From V1-33 sp039795165 (GTDB taxonomy: Bacteria; Verrucomicrobiota; Verrucomicrobiia; Verrucomicrobiales; V1-33): a stretch of DNA of 64,000 nt. The stretch is taken from the NCBI GenBank assembly GCA_039795165.1, contig JBDKER010000001.1, positions 143,390 through 207,389 of the forward strand, read 5' to 3'. Both the position numbers and the translations under genes were made by a program. The notes under the pieces were generated by a model. The model worked only from the letters and a program-made list of their open reading frames with translations, searched no databases and had not been told where the DNA came from. Below are positions 9,048-17,272 of the stretch, piece after piece (the stretch's first letter is position 1; every line of letters begins with the position of its first letter).

Positions 9048-12000
9048 TTACTGGCAGGCTTCGCAGATTTCGCCGCGGGCGCGTGCTTCGAGGCTGCAGG
9101 CGGAGGCCTGCTCATCGCTGGAGATCCGGACCTGTTTGTCGAGTTTGACGGTGGTCTTTTCGATGTTGGAGGCGCTCGTGGTGCGGAGGTAGTAGGTGGT
9201 TTTAAGGCCGGCGTGCCATGCGGCGCGGTACATGTGGCTAAGGACTTTGAGATCGGGCACGGCGAGCCACAGGTTCACGCTCTGGCTTTGGTCGATCCAT
9301 TTCTGGCGTCGGGCGGCGGCGGCGATGATCCACTGGTAATCGATGCCGAAGGCGGTGCGGTACATGTCCCGGAGGTCGGCTGGGATTTCCTCGATTTCCG
9401 AGAGTTCGCCATCGTAGTACTTGATGCGGTCGAGCATTTCCTGGCTCCAGAGGTTCCGCTTCTTGAGGTCGCGGACGAGATGGGGATTGAGCATGGTGAA
9501 ATCGCCGCTGAGGTTGCTCTTCACGAAGAGGTTCTTGAAGACCGGCTCGATGCAGGGGGTGGAGCCCATGATGTTCGAGATGGTGGCGGTGGGGGCGATG
9601 GCGAGGACGTTGGAATTGCGCATGCCCTGAGCGGCGATTTTCCGGCGGAGAGGTTCCCAATCCATGCGGCCACCTCTGGGGACGTCGATCGGGAGACCGC
9701 GTTCGCGTTCGAGGAGGTCTATGGTATCGTGAGGGAGCAGGCCGCGGTCCCACTTTGATCCCTTGTACGTCTGGTAGGTGCCTCGTTCGGCGGCGAGGTC
9801 GCTGGATGCTTCGTAGGCGTAGAAGGCGACCGCTTCCATGATTTCGTCATTGAAGGCGACGGCGGCATCGCTGGCGAAGGCGATTCCTTTCAGGTAAAGG
9901 CAGTTGGCGAGGCCCATGACACCGAGACCGATGGGGCGGTGGCGCATGTTGGCCCGGCGGGCGGCTTCGGTGGGATAGAAGTTGATGTCGATGACGTTGT
10001 CGAGGGCGCGGACGGCCATGCGGACGGACGCGCGGAGTTTCTGGTGGTCGATGGAGCCATCCGGGAGGAGGTGATTCTCAAGGATGATGGAGCCGAGGTT
10101 GCAGACAGCGGTTTCGTCGGCGCTGGTATTGAGGGTGATTTCCGTGCAGAGGTTGCTGCTGTGGATGACGCCGCAGTGGTCCTGGGGGCTGCGGAGGTTG
10201 CAGGGGTCCTTGAAGGTGATCCATGGATGACCTGTTTCGAAGAGCATCTTGAGCATCTGTTTCCAGAGGTCGAGTGCGGGCATTTCGCGGCCGAAGATTT
10301 CGCCGCGGCGAGCCATTTCCTCGTACTCTAGGTAGCGGGTTTCGAAGGCGCGGCCGTAGAGTTCGTGGAGGTCCGGGGTTTCGCTGGCGCGGAACAGGGT
10401 CCACGAGGAACGGGTTTCCATCCGTTTCATGAACAGGTCCGGGATCCAGTTGGCGGTGTTCATGTCGTGGGTGCGGCGGCGGTCGTCGCCGGTGTTGACG
10501 CGCAGTTGGAGGAAGTCCTCGATGTCATTGTGCCATGTCTCGAGGTAGGCGCAGCCGGAGCCGCGGCGTTTGCCTCCCTGATTGACGGCGATGAGCTGGT
10601 CGTTGTGGAGCTTGAGGAAGGGGATGACGCCCTGACTTTCCCCATTGGTGCCCTTGATGTAGCCGCCGGTGCCGCGCACCGCGGTCCATGAGCCGCCGAG
10701 ACCGCCGGCCCATTTGGAGAGGAAGGCATTTTCCGCGATGCCGCGGACCATGATGCTTTCGATGCTGTCGTCGACCTTGTAGAGGTAGCAGGAAGAGAGT
10801 TGGCTGTGGTTGGTGCCGCTGTTGAAGAGGGTGGGGGTGGACGAGCAGAAGCGCCGGCTCTTGTAGAGGTTGTAGAGGCCGACGATGTGATCGGTGCGGG
10901 TATCGGCGGGTTCTCCGATGAAAAGGCCCATGGCGACACGCATCCAGAAGAACTGGGGAGTTTCGAGGCGGCGGTGGCGGCGCTGAGTTTTGTCGACGAT
11001 GAGGTAGCGGTCGTAGAGCGTCTGGATGCCGACGAAGTCGAAATCGAGGTCGGCGGTGGGGTCGAGGGCCTGGGCGAGGCGGTCGATCTGGAATTCCAGG
11101 AGAGTTGGATTGTAGCGGTCGATTGCGACGCCGCGCTGGAGGGCGGATTTGAAGGCGCGGCGGTGGAAGTCGCCGAGGGCGTGAACGCCGTCGGTTACGA
11201 TATCCCAGCCGAGGGCTTCCTCGTAGAGGTAGGTGAGGAAGATGCGGGCGGCGAAGCGGGCGAAGTCGGCGTCGCGCTCGATGAGGGTTTTGGCATTGAG
11301 GATGATGGTGCGGTCGAGGGCTTCGCGGGTCATTTCCGGGAAGAGCGAGCGGCGGAGTTCCGATTCGATGGCGTCGCGTGAGAGGCAGAGGTCGAGTCCG
11401 ATGGAGGCGAAGTCGATGCGTTTGCGGAGGTCGAGGCCATCCCAGAGGGTGGTGGAGCCGTCCTCGAGTTTGAGGAGGATCATGCTTTCCTGGCGGTCGA
11501 TGGCGACGCGCCGGAGTTCTTCTTCCGACTGGGTGCGGACTTCGGCGCGGTGGGCGCGGTAGAGGACGTAGGATGCGGCGACCTTGTAGTGGCCGCTTTT
11601 CATGAGTTCTTCCTGAACGACGTCCTGGAGGTCCTCGATGCCGATCATCTGGCGGTTTTCGGCGGCGATGCGGTCGGTGATGGTCTGGGCGATGGCGCTG
11701 GCTGGGGAGCCGTCCATCTGGAGCGAGAGGAAGGCTTTGCGGATGGCGAGTTCGATCTTGTTCTGGTTCCAGCTGACCACGTGGCCATTTCTGCGGATGA
11801 CTCGGCACTGCATTGGTTTCGAGGAGGTGGGGGTGAAGTGGGAGTCTTCGTCGTGGAGGGGCAGGGCGTCCTGGTGTCTGGCGAGGAGGGAGCGGGCGAT
11901 GTCGTAGGCCTGTTCGCGGACGAGGGTCTGCTGGATGATGTGGCTGAGCTGGGAGACGCGGATGGCGGATTGTTCCTGGTCTGCGGGAGAGGCGTAGCGG

Positions 12001-12299
12001 GAGGAGAGTTCGGTGGAGATCGCGCTGGCGATGCGGGTGACCAGTTGGCGGTTTTTATCGGTGAAGATTTCCTGTTCCTGGCGGACCAGCATGAGGTCGG
12101 TGAAGGCTTCGCCGATGAGGGTGACGATGTCTGCGTGGGTGAAGAGCTTGCGTTGGCCCTGATTGAGGACCTGGATGGGCTGGGCCTGCGGTGGCGGGGT
12201 TTCGTCCGCCCAGTTGAAGCGGGGTTTGGGATCGGATGCCTGGCTGAGGGCCTGCTTTTTGAGGGCGATGTCTTCCTCGATGAAGGATTTGGCGATCAT
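9048..12299 (-). CDS. nrdA: Ribonucleoside-diphosphate reductase large subunit, class I, with two ATP-cone regions
   Basis: 1083 residues, much longer than the 761 of E. coli NrdA. A canonical ATP-cone lies at about residues 163-255 (CRVIRRNGHVVSWNQNKIE). A more diverged cone-like segment precedes it at about 45-145. The catalytic barrel has the redox cysteines C504 (LSSCYLY) and C733 (AVCNLGS), and N716, C718 and E720 in SSNLCTEI, the thiyl-radical site. The C-terminus ends CEACQ, the flexible CxxC shuttle. It reduces ribonucleoside diphosphates with radical supplied by NrdB, whose gene lies 99 bp upstream on the same strand. Doubled cones suggest elaborate ATP/dATP control. Confidence 0.97.
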   Translation of the reverse strand: MIAKSFIEEDIALKKQALSQASDPKPRFNWADETPPPQAQPIQVLNQGQRKLFTHADIVTLIGEAFTDLMLVRQEQEIFTDKNRQLVTRIASAISTELSSRYASPADQEQSAIRVSQLSHIIQQTLVREQAYDIARSLLARHQDALPLHDEDSHFTPTSSKPMQCRVIRRNGHVVSWNQNKIELAIRKAFLSLQMDGSPASAIAQTITDRIAAENRQMIGIEDLQDVVQEELMKSGHYKVAASYVLYRAHRAEVRTQSEEELRRVAIDRQESMILLKLEDGSTTLWDGLDLRKRIDFASIGLDLCLSRDAIESELRRSLFPEMTREALDRTIILNAKTLIERDADFARFAARIFLTYLYEEALGWDIVTDGVHALGDFHRRAFKSALQRGVAIDRYNPTLLEFQIDRLAQALDPTADLDFDFVGIQTLYDRYLIVDKTQRRHRRLETPQFFWMRVAMGLFIGEPADTRTDHIVGLYNLYKSRRFCSSTPTLFNSGTNHSQLSSCYLYKVDDSIESIMVRGIAENAFLSKWAGGLGGSWTAVRGTGGYIKGTNGESQGVIPFLKLHNDQLIAVNQGGKRRGSGCAYLETWHNDIEDFLQLRVNTGDDRRRTHDMNTANWIPDLFMKRMETRSSWTLFRASETPDLHELYGRAFETRYLEYEEMARRGEIFGREMPALDLWKQMLKMLFETGHPWITFKDPCNLRSPQDHCGVIHSSNLCTEITLNTSADETAVCNLGSIILENHLLPDGSIDHQKLRASVRMAVRALDNVIDINFYPTEAARRANMRHRPIGLGVMGLANCLYLKGIAFASDAAVAFNDEIMEAVAFYAYEASSDLAAERGTYQTYKGSKWDRGLLPHDTIDLLERERGLPIDVPRGGRMDWEPLRRKIAAQGMRNSNVLAIAPTATISNIMGSTPCIEPVFKNLFVKSNLSGDFTMLNPHLVRDLKKRNLWSQEMLDRIKYYDGELSEIEEIPADLRDMYRTAFGIDYQWIIAAAARRQKWIDQSQSVNLWLAVPDLKVLSHMYRAAWHAGLKTTYYLRTTSASNIEKTTVKLDKQVRISSDEQASACSLEARARGEICEACQ

Positions 12300-12398
12300 G
12301 GGTCTGGTCGTTAGGGAAAGGAGTGTGATTAAATTAACGTTGGAAGCGGCCTGTGGAACGGGACGGGCCGTACTGCGGGGTGCGGTGGCGACGTTGGG

Positions 12399-13481
12399 TC
12401 AGAGTTCGTCGTCGCTGGCGAGCTGGAGGGCACCGCTTTTCTGGTAGTCGGTGACTTTTCCTTCGAAGAAATTCTGTTCGATGCGGATGTCCATGAGTTC
12501 CGCGAGCCAGGGGAGGGGATTCTGGAGGTCGCCATTGAGGGTTTTGAGTCCGACGCCTTCGAGGCGCCGGTCGGCGATGTAGTCGATGTAGCGGCAGAAT
12601 TCGTCGCAGCTGAGGCCGATGGAATTTTCGGGCAGGCAGTCGCGGATGAAGGCTTTTTCGAGGGCGATGCCTTCTTTCATGAGGCTGCGGAGTTCTTCGC
12701 GGAAGTCCTCGGTCCAGATTTCCTTGTTTTCCTCGATGAGGTCCATGAAGAGATTGCGGAATACCTCGATGTGGTTGCTTTCGTCGCGCAGGGTGTAGCG
12801 GAACATCTGACCGATGCCCGGGAATTTCTTCTGACGGTAGAGGCTGAGGACCATTCCGAAGAGCCCGTAGAACTGGGTGCCTTCCATGACCTGGCCGAAG
12901 AGGAAGATGTTGCGGGCGAGGAGCTTCTTGTTTTCGGGGAGGGAGAGGTCGATGTCGCGGCGCAGGGATCGGCTGATGCGGGAGACGAATTCGTTTTTCT
13001 TCCGGATGGAGTCGATCTGTTCGAACATGGCCTCGCATTCGTGGGGGTTGATGCCGAGGCTGGAGATCATGTAGAGGAGGCTATCGGCGTGGATATTCTC
13101 TTCGTGGGCGTGGCGGCCGAGGACGAGTTTGAGTTCCGGGGCGGTCACGAGTTCGCGGACCACGTGCTGGATATTGTCGCCGACGATGCCTTCTGCGGCG
13201 GAGAAGTAGCCGATGCCCATGCGGATGATCCAGCGTTCGACGTCGTTGAGGTCGCTGCCGCGCCATTGCTGGATGTCGGTCTGCATCTGGATGTCTTCCG
13301 GTTCCCAGTGATTGGCCTTCATGGTCCGGTAGAGGTCGTAGGCCCACTTGTATTTGAGTGGGAGGAGGTTGAAGGCCATGCTTTCCCTCCCGTTGATGAC
13401 TTTTTTCGCGTGGTAAGCCTCCTCTGCTTTGGATTGATCGAGGACGAAGGTTTTGGAACCGATGGTGAAGGAGACTTCCAT
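12399..13481 (-). CDS. nrdB: Ribonucleotide reductase small subunit, class Ic-like (no radical tyrosine)
   Basis: 360 residues. The six metal ligands are all visible: E97 (SAAEGIVGDN), E128 and H131 (HEENIHADSLLY), E200 (FGQVMEGTQFY), E234 and H237 (RDESNHIEVF). The position that holds the radical Tyr in class Ia proteins is Leu (L135), and Y137 follows two residues later. The first ligand is Glu rather than Asp. From memory this matches Chlamydia trachomatis R2 (Phe127, Tyr129, Glu89), which uses a Mn/Fe centre. W59 and Y346 fit the radical-transfer path. The ATG at 13481 is the only sensible start. It is the first gene of nrdBA. Confidence 0.96.
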   Translation of the reverse strand: MEVSFTIGSKTFVLDQSKAEEAYHAKKVINGRESMAFNLLPLKYKWAYDLYRTMKANHWEPEDIQMQTDIQQWRGSDLNDVERWIIRMGIGYFSAAEGIVGDNIQHVVRELVTAPELKLVLGRHAHEENIHADSLLYMISSLGINPHECEAMFEQIDSIRKKNEFVSRISRSLRRDIDLSLPENKKLLARNIFLFGQVMEGTQFYGLFGMVLSLYRQKKFPGIGQMFRYTLRDESNHIEVFRNLFMDLIEENKEIWTEDFREELRSLMKEGIALEKAFIRDCLPENSIGLSCDEFCRYIDYIADRRLEGVGLKTLNGDLQNPLPWLAELMDIRIEQNFFEGKVTDYQKSGALQLASDDEL

Positions 13482-14040
13482 GGCGATATTTCTGGTCGTT
13501 TAAGTTGTTGTGTCGAGGATTTTGGTTCGCTGAGGGGCGGAAATGCTGGTGACGGGGAGATCTTAAGGGGAGGGATGAGTTGGAACGCTGGAAATTATGG
13601 TCTCATTGACTCTCTATGACGGCAGACCCCAATATCTTGAAGGGCGGGGGCGAAGGTACACAACATTCTGTGGAATGATCAACAAGAAATCTATTTTTCC
13701 GTGAGGATCCTAGGGTGCAGAAACTGTGCCTAGAGGGTGTTTTTGGGCGAATTGAAACGCGAATAATTTAGTTGCATTAACTAATTTCGGCTCCGTTGCC
13801 TGTATTGTCTTGGGTTCCGCGCAGGGAACGCCCGGAAAGCATTTACTTTCCGGCGGGAGTGTGCGGAGGGCGCTCTGCATTCCTTGATTTTTCAAGGAAA
13901 GTTAACAATGGCGCTCCCGTGATTTTCCGCGGTGGCGGAATGCATGCCCTGTTGGTGTCTCCGTGAATGCGTGGGCGGCCCCGTGAATGCGTGTGCGGGG
14001 GGCCCTGGGCGGCAGAGGAGAGTTTACCGGGGGGGGGATT
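13482..14040. promoter_or_regulatory. AT-richer, dyad-rich intergenic region upstream of nrdBA
   Basis: No convincing gene. Perfect inverted repeats are TTAGTT-GCATT-AACTAA (13768-13784), CCGGAAAG-CATTTA-CTTTCCGG (13832-13853) and TTCCTTGA-TTTT-TCAAGGAA (13880-13899). A looser CACA-n6-TGTG dyad lies at 13659-13672, faintly like half of an NrdR box but with the wrong spacing. A direct repeat CCGTGAATGCGTG occurs at 13961 and 13981, the 18-bp units differing at one base. The segment must carry the nrdBA promoter and the 3' end of the msrA transcript. No -35/-10 pair could be assigned with confidence. Confidence 0.55.
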
Positions 14041-14688
14041 TCAGCGGTCTGCTTCTTCCGGTTTGAGGAGGCCCATTTTCTTCAGTTTCGGGACGATGGT
14101 GGCCCGGCAGTAGCCCCAGTTGCCCGTGCCCTTGGTGTAATTGGCGTTGAAGTAATTCTGGTGGTAGTCCTCGGCGACGGAGAAGTTGTCGAGTTTGGCG
14201 ATTTCCGTGACGATGGGAGCGGGGAATTTGCCGGTTTTGCCGAGGCTGGTCTTTACTTTTTCGGCGGTGGTTTTCTGATCGTCCGAGTGGTAGAAGATAC
14301 CCGAGCGGTATTGGGTGCCGACGTCATTGCCCTGTCGGTTGAGGGTGGTGGGGTCGTGCAGTTCGAAGAAGACTTCGAGGAGTTTCTCGAGGGGGAGGGT
14401 GGCGGGGTCGAAGGTCACTTGGACGACTTCGGCGTGGCCGGTATCGCCTTCGCAGATCTGGCGGTAGGTGGGGTTTTTGACGTGGCCATTGGAGTAGCCG
14501 CTGACGACTTTGGAGACCCCTTTGACGCGCTGGAGGATGACTTCGATGCACCAGAAGCATCCGGCTCCGAGAGTGATGGTTTCCATTTTCCGCTGGGGTG
14601 CTGGGGTGGGAGGGGGGGTGGGGTCGGCGGCGCTGACGCGTGAGAGGAGGAAGGCCGAGGTGAGGGAGAGGAACTGGCGGTGGGTCAT
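14041..14688 (-). CDS. msrA: Peptide-methionine (S)-S-oxide reductase, exported form
   Basis: 215 residues: a signal peptide (MTHRQFLSLTSAFLLSRVSA), a short Pro-rich linker, then the MsrA domain. The catalytic motif GAGCFWCIEV puts the nucleophile at C44. YSNGHVKNPTYRQICEGDTGHAE and the YHQNYF C-terminal motif are typical. It repairs methionine-S-sulfoxide in proteins, here presumably in the periplasm. It is the last gene of the minus-strand run rpoD, TPR protein, msrA, starting 42 bp after the TPR gene ends. Confidence 0.95.
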   Translation of the reverse strand: MTHRQFLSLTSAFLLSRVSAADPTPPPTPAPQRKMETITLGAGCFWCIEVILQRVKGVSKVVSGYSNGHVKNPTYRQICEGDTGHAEVVQVTFDPATLPLEKLLEVFFELHDPTTLNRQGNDVGTQYRSGIFYHSDDQKTTAEKVKTSLGKTGKFPAPIVTEIAKLDNFSVAEDYHQNYFNANYTKGTGNWGYCRATIVPKLKKMGLLKPEEADR

Positions 14689-14730
14689 GGGTCGGAACGT
14701 TTTGGGTTGGTTACCGGGGTACGGCCCATG

Positions 14731-15396
14731 TCAGCGTGGTGTTGCAGCGGGCGCGGGTTTTGCCGTGGCGGCGGGTGGGGTGGCCGGGGTGGATTCCCAT
14801 TTGCGGAGTCTGCAGTGGACGCGGGCGACTTCGCCCATGTAGCTCTCCTTCGGGAAGGCGGTGGCGGCGGCGGTGAGGTGCCGGCGGGCGGTGTCTGAGT
14901 CGCCATTGGCTTCGGCGTGGAGGCCGAGGTAGAGGTCGGCGTAGGCTTTGGCTTCGCCGCCGGCTTTGGCGGCGGCTGCGGTGACTGCTTCCGGGGTGCC
15001 GGAGCCTGCGAAGAGGGCGTGGACCTCCTTCATGGGGATGCGGGGGTCCTTGGTGGTGGGGAGGAGGGCCTTGCGGGCGGCGGCTGGATTTTCCAGTTTT
15101 GCGACGCAGAGGTAGTGCCAGACGGCATTTTCGACGTCCTGGGAATTGACCTTCTGGTGGGATTCGAACTGGGCGCGGCCGTCGGCGAACCGATTGGCGT
15201 AGTAGAGGGCGATGCCGCGCTGCCAGTGGTAGGGGAGGGTGGCGGGGTCGGCGGCGACTTGGGCGTCCCATTCGGCGAGGGCTTCCTTGATGCTGCCATC
15301 AAAGAAGAGGGAAACGCCTTTGCGGAAGCGGTCCTCCGGGGTCTGGGCGATGGCTGAGGCGAGGCAGACGAGGAGGGCGAGCAGGGCTGGGCGCAT
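14731..15396 (-). CDS. Exported TPR-like protein
   Basis: 221 residues with a signal peptide (MRPALLALLVCLASAIA). The body contains tetratricopeptide-like helix pairs, for example FRKGVSLFFDGSIKEALAEW followed by HWQRGIALYYANRFADG and a later LGLHAEANGDSDTARRHL. This recalls NlpI-style periplasmic TPR proteins. The C-terminus is an Ala/Pro-rich tail. It starts 5 bp after the rpoD stop, so it is almost certainly cotranscribed. A function cannot be given from sequence. Confidence 0.78.
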   Translation of the reverse strand: MRPALLALLVCLASAIAQTPEDRFRKGVSLFFDGSIKEALAEWDAQVAADPATLPYHWQRGIALYYANRFADGRAQFESHQKVNSQDVENAVWHYLCVAKLENPAAARKALLPTTKDPRIPMKEVHALFAGSGTPEAVTAAAAKAGGEAKAYADLYLGLHAEANGDSDTARRHLTAAATAFPKESYMGEVARVHCRLRKWESTPATPPAATAKPAPAATPR

Positions 15397-15401
15397 GGAA
15401 T

Positions 15402-17240
15402 TCAGGGGGAGGGATTGTCGATGAAGCCTTCGAGGTGGCGGATGCGGGTGGGGTGGCGCATTTTGCGGAGGGCCTTGGCTTCGATCTGGCGGATGCGTTC
15501 GCGGGTGACTTGGAACTGGCGGCCGACGTCTTCGAGGGTGCGGCTGAAGCCGTCGTGGAGGCCGAAGCGCTGTTCGAGGACGGCGCGTTCGCGGTCGTTG
15601 AGGGTTTCGAGGACGGCTTTGAGTTTATCCTTGAGGAGGGAGAACCCGGTGCGTTCCATGGGATTGTCGGCGGATTTGTCCTCGATGAAGTCGCCGAAGC
15701 TGGTGTCGTCGCCGTCGCCGACGGGGGCCTGGAGGGAGATGGGGGTCTGGGCCATTTTGAGGACGGCGCGGACGCGTTCTTCCGGGAGGTGGATTTCGTC
15801 GGCGATTTCCTCTGGGGTGGGTTCGCGCCCGAGTTCCTGGACCAGTTGTTTCTGGACCCGCATGAGTTTGTTGATGGTTTCGATCATGTGGACCGGGATG
15901 CGGATGGTCCTTGCCTGGTCGGCGATGCTGCGGGTGATGGCCTGACGGATCCACCATGTGGCGTAGGTGGAGAATTTGTAGCCGCGGCGGTATTCGAATT
16001 TCTCGACGGCCTTCATGAGGCCCATGTTGCCTTCCTGGATGAGGTCGAGGAAGGGCATGCCACGGTTTGTGTATTTCTTGGCGATGGAGATGACGAGGCG
16101 GAGGTTGGCTTCGACCATTTCCTTTTTGGCGCGGTGGGCGTCGCGGAGGTGGCGGCGGAGTTCGCTGAAGGAGGCGTGGAATTCCTCGCTGGTCTGCCAT
16201 GAGCGGCGTTCGAGGTCGAGCAGCTGTTCGCGGGCGGAGTGGTCATCCGGGCGTTCGCGGAGGCGTTGTTCGGCATCGACGAGTTCGAGCATGAACGCTT
16301 CCGCGAGGGATTCGAATTCCTCGATGGTTTTCTGTTTGAAGTGGAAGCGGGCGCAGGCCCGCTGGACGGTGCTGAGGGCTTTGCGGAAGGTGGTGGCGAG
16401 TGTTTCGCGGCGGGCTGGTGTTCTGGATTCGAGCACCTTGTTCCACGACTCCTGGGCGGCCTTGTGGTGTTCGCGGATCTGCTGAGAGAGGCGGGCGGCG
16501 GCTTTGAGGTAGCGTTCGCGGCCTTCGATTTTCTTGTCGATGACGACCTTGTCGCATCGTTCCGAGCCGTCGATGAGGCGGGCGGCGAGGTCGAGGTAGG
16601 CGTTGGTGATGAAGCCGAAGGTATTGAGGACGCGCGAGACGGATTCCTCGGCTTTTTCGATGCGGATGGAGATTTCGACTTCCTGTTCGCGGGTGAGGAG
16701 GGGCACCTGACCCATCTGCTTGAGGTATTGGCGGACGGGGTCGTCGAGGGCGTCGGGGCGGTCCGGGGGGCGGTCGTCGATTTCGCGGACGGGCGAGGCG
16801 ATGGGTGAAGGGGATTTGACGCGGTCGACTTCGGAGGAATCGATGATATCGATTTCGAGGTTGCGGAGGCGGAGGATGATTTCCTCGACGAGGTCCGGGT
16901 GGATGACGTCGTGGGGGAGTTGTTCGTTGAGGTCGTCGTAGGTGACGTAGCCTTGTTCCTTGGCGAGCCGGATGAGTTCGCGTACTTTCGATTGGATTTC
17001 CGGGCTTTCGATGGTGGCGTCGGGGGAGGGACCGGCTGGAGCGGGGGTGGGGAGGGGGGTCTTGCGGGGGCGACCGCGGCCGCGTTTGACTGGGGATTCC
17101 GGGAGGGCAGGTACTTCAGCGGTGGGCGTGGTTCTGCGGGTGGGCGTGGCCTTGTTTTTGGGCGCACCCGGGTGGCGGGAGCCATCTGCTGAGGGGGACA
17201 CTTTCCGGTTTGGGGTCGGGGGCTTGGCTCGCTGGGGCAT
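15402..17240 (-). CDS. rpoD: Primary sigma factor (sigma-70) with AT-hook-containing N-terminal extension
   Basis: 612 residues. Residues 1-75 are a basic, Pro/Thr-rich extension with an AT-hook core, KRGRGRPRK at 52-60. Region 1.1-like helices follow (IQSKVRELIRLAKEQGYVT, about 82-135), then region 1.2 (DPVRQYLKQMGQVPLLTREQE), a long non-conserved helical region, region 2 (NLRLVISIAKKYTNRGMPFL, EKFEYRRGYKFSTYATWWIR), region 3 and region 4 with the helix-turn-helix (TLEDVGRQFQVTRERIRQIE). All core and promoter-recognition motifs of housekeeping sigma factors are intact. It lies 32 bp downstream of dnaG, the classical macromolecular-synthesis pairing. Confidence 0.97.
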   Translation of the reverse strand: MPQRAKPPTPNRKVSPSADGSRHPGAPKNKATPTRRTTPTAEVPALPESPVKRGRGRPRKTPLPTPAPAGPSPDATIESPEIQSKVRELIRLAKEQGYVTYDDLNEQLPHDVIHPDLVEEIILRLRNLEIDIIDSSEVDRVKSPSPIASPVREIDDRPPDRPDALDDPVRQYLKQMGQVPLLTREQEVEISIRIEKAEESVSRVLNTFGFITNAYLDLAARLIDGSERCDKVVIDKKIEGRERYLKAAARLSQQIREHHKAAQESWNKVLESRTPARRETLATTFRKALSTVQRACARFHFKQKTIEEFESLAEAFMLELVDAEQRLRERPDDHSAREQLLDLERRSWQTSEEFHASFSELRRHLRDAHRAKKEMVEANLRLVISIAKKYTNRGMPFLDLIQEGNMGLMKAVEKFEYRRGYKFSTYATWWIRQAITRSIADQARTIRIPVHMIETINKLMRVQKQLVQELGREPTPEEIADEIHLPEERVRAVLKMAQTPISLQAPVGDGDDTSFGDFIEDKSADNPMERTGFSLLKDKLKAVLETLNDRERAVLEQRFGLHDGFSRTLEDVGRQFQVTRERIRQIEAKALRKMRHPTRIRHLEGFIDNPSP

Positions 17241-17272
17241 CGTGCAGAAGGCGTTGGGGAGGGCCTCTAACC

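Noticed and set aside
13710..13895. 61-codon minus-strand ORF in the nrdB upstream region
   Set aside because: It spans two perfect hairpins, shows no domain or signal peptide, and is better explained as regulatory DNA.
13482..14040. Cobalamin riboswitch in front of nrdBA
   Set aside because: No B12-box-like conserved core could be seen, and class I reductase is not B12-dependent.
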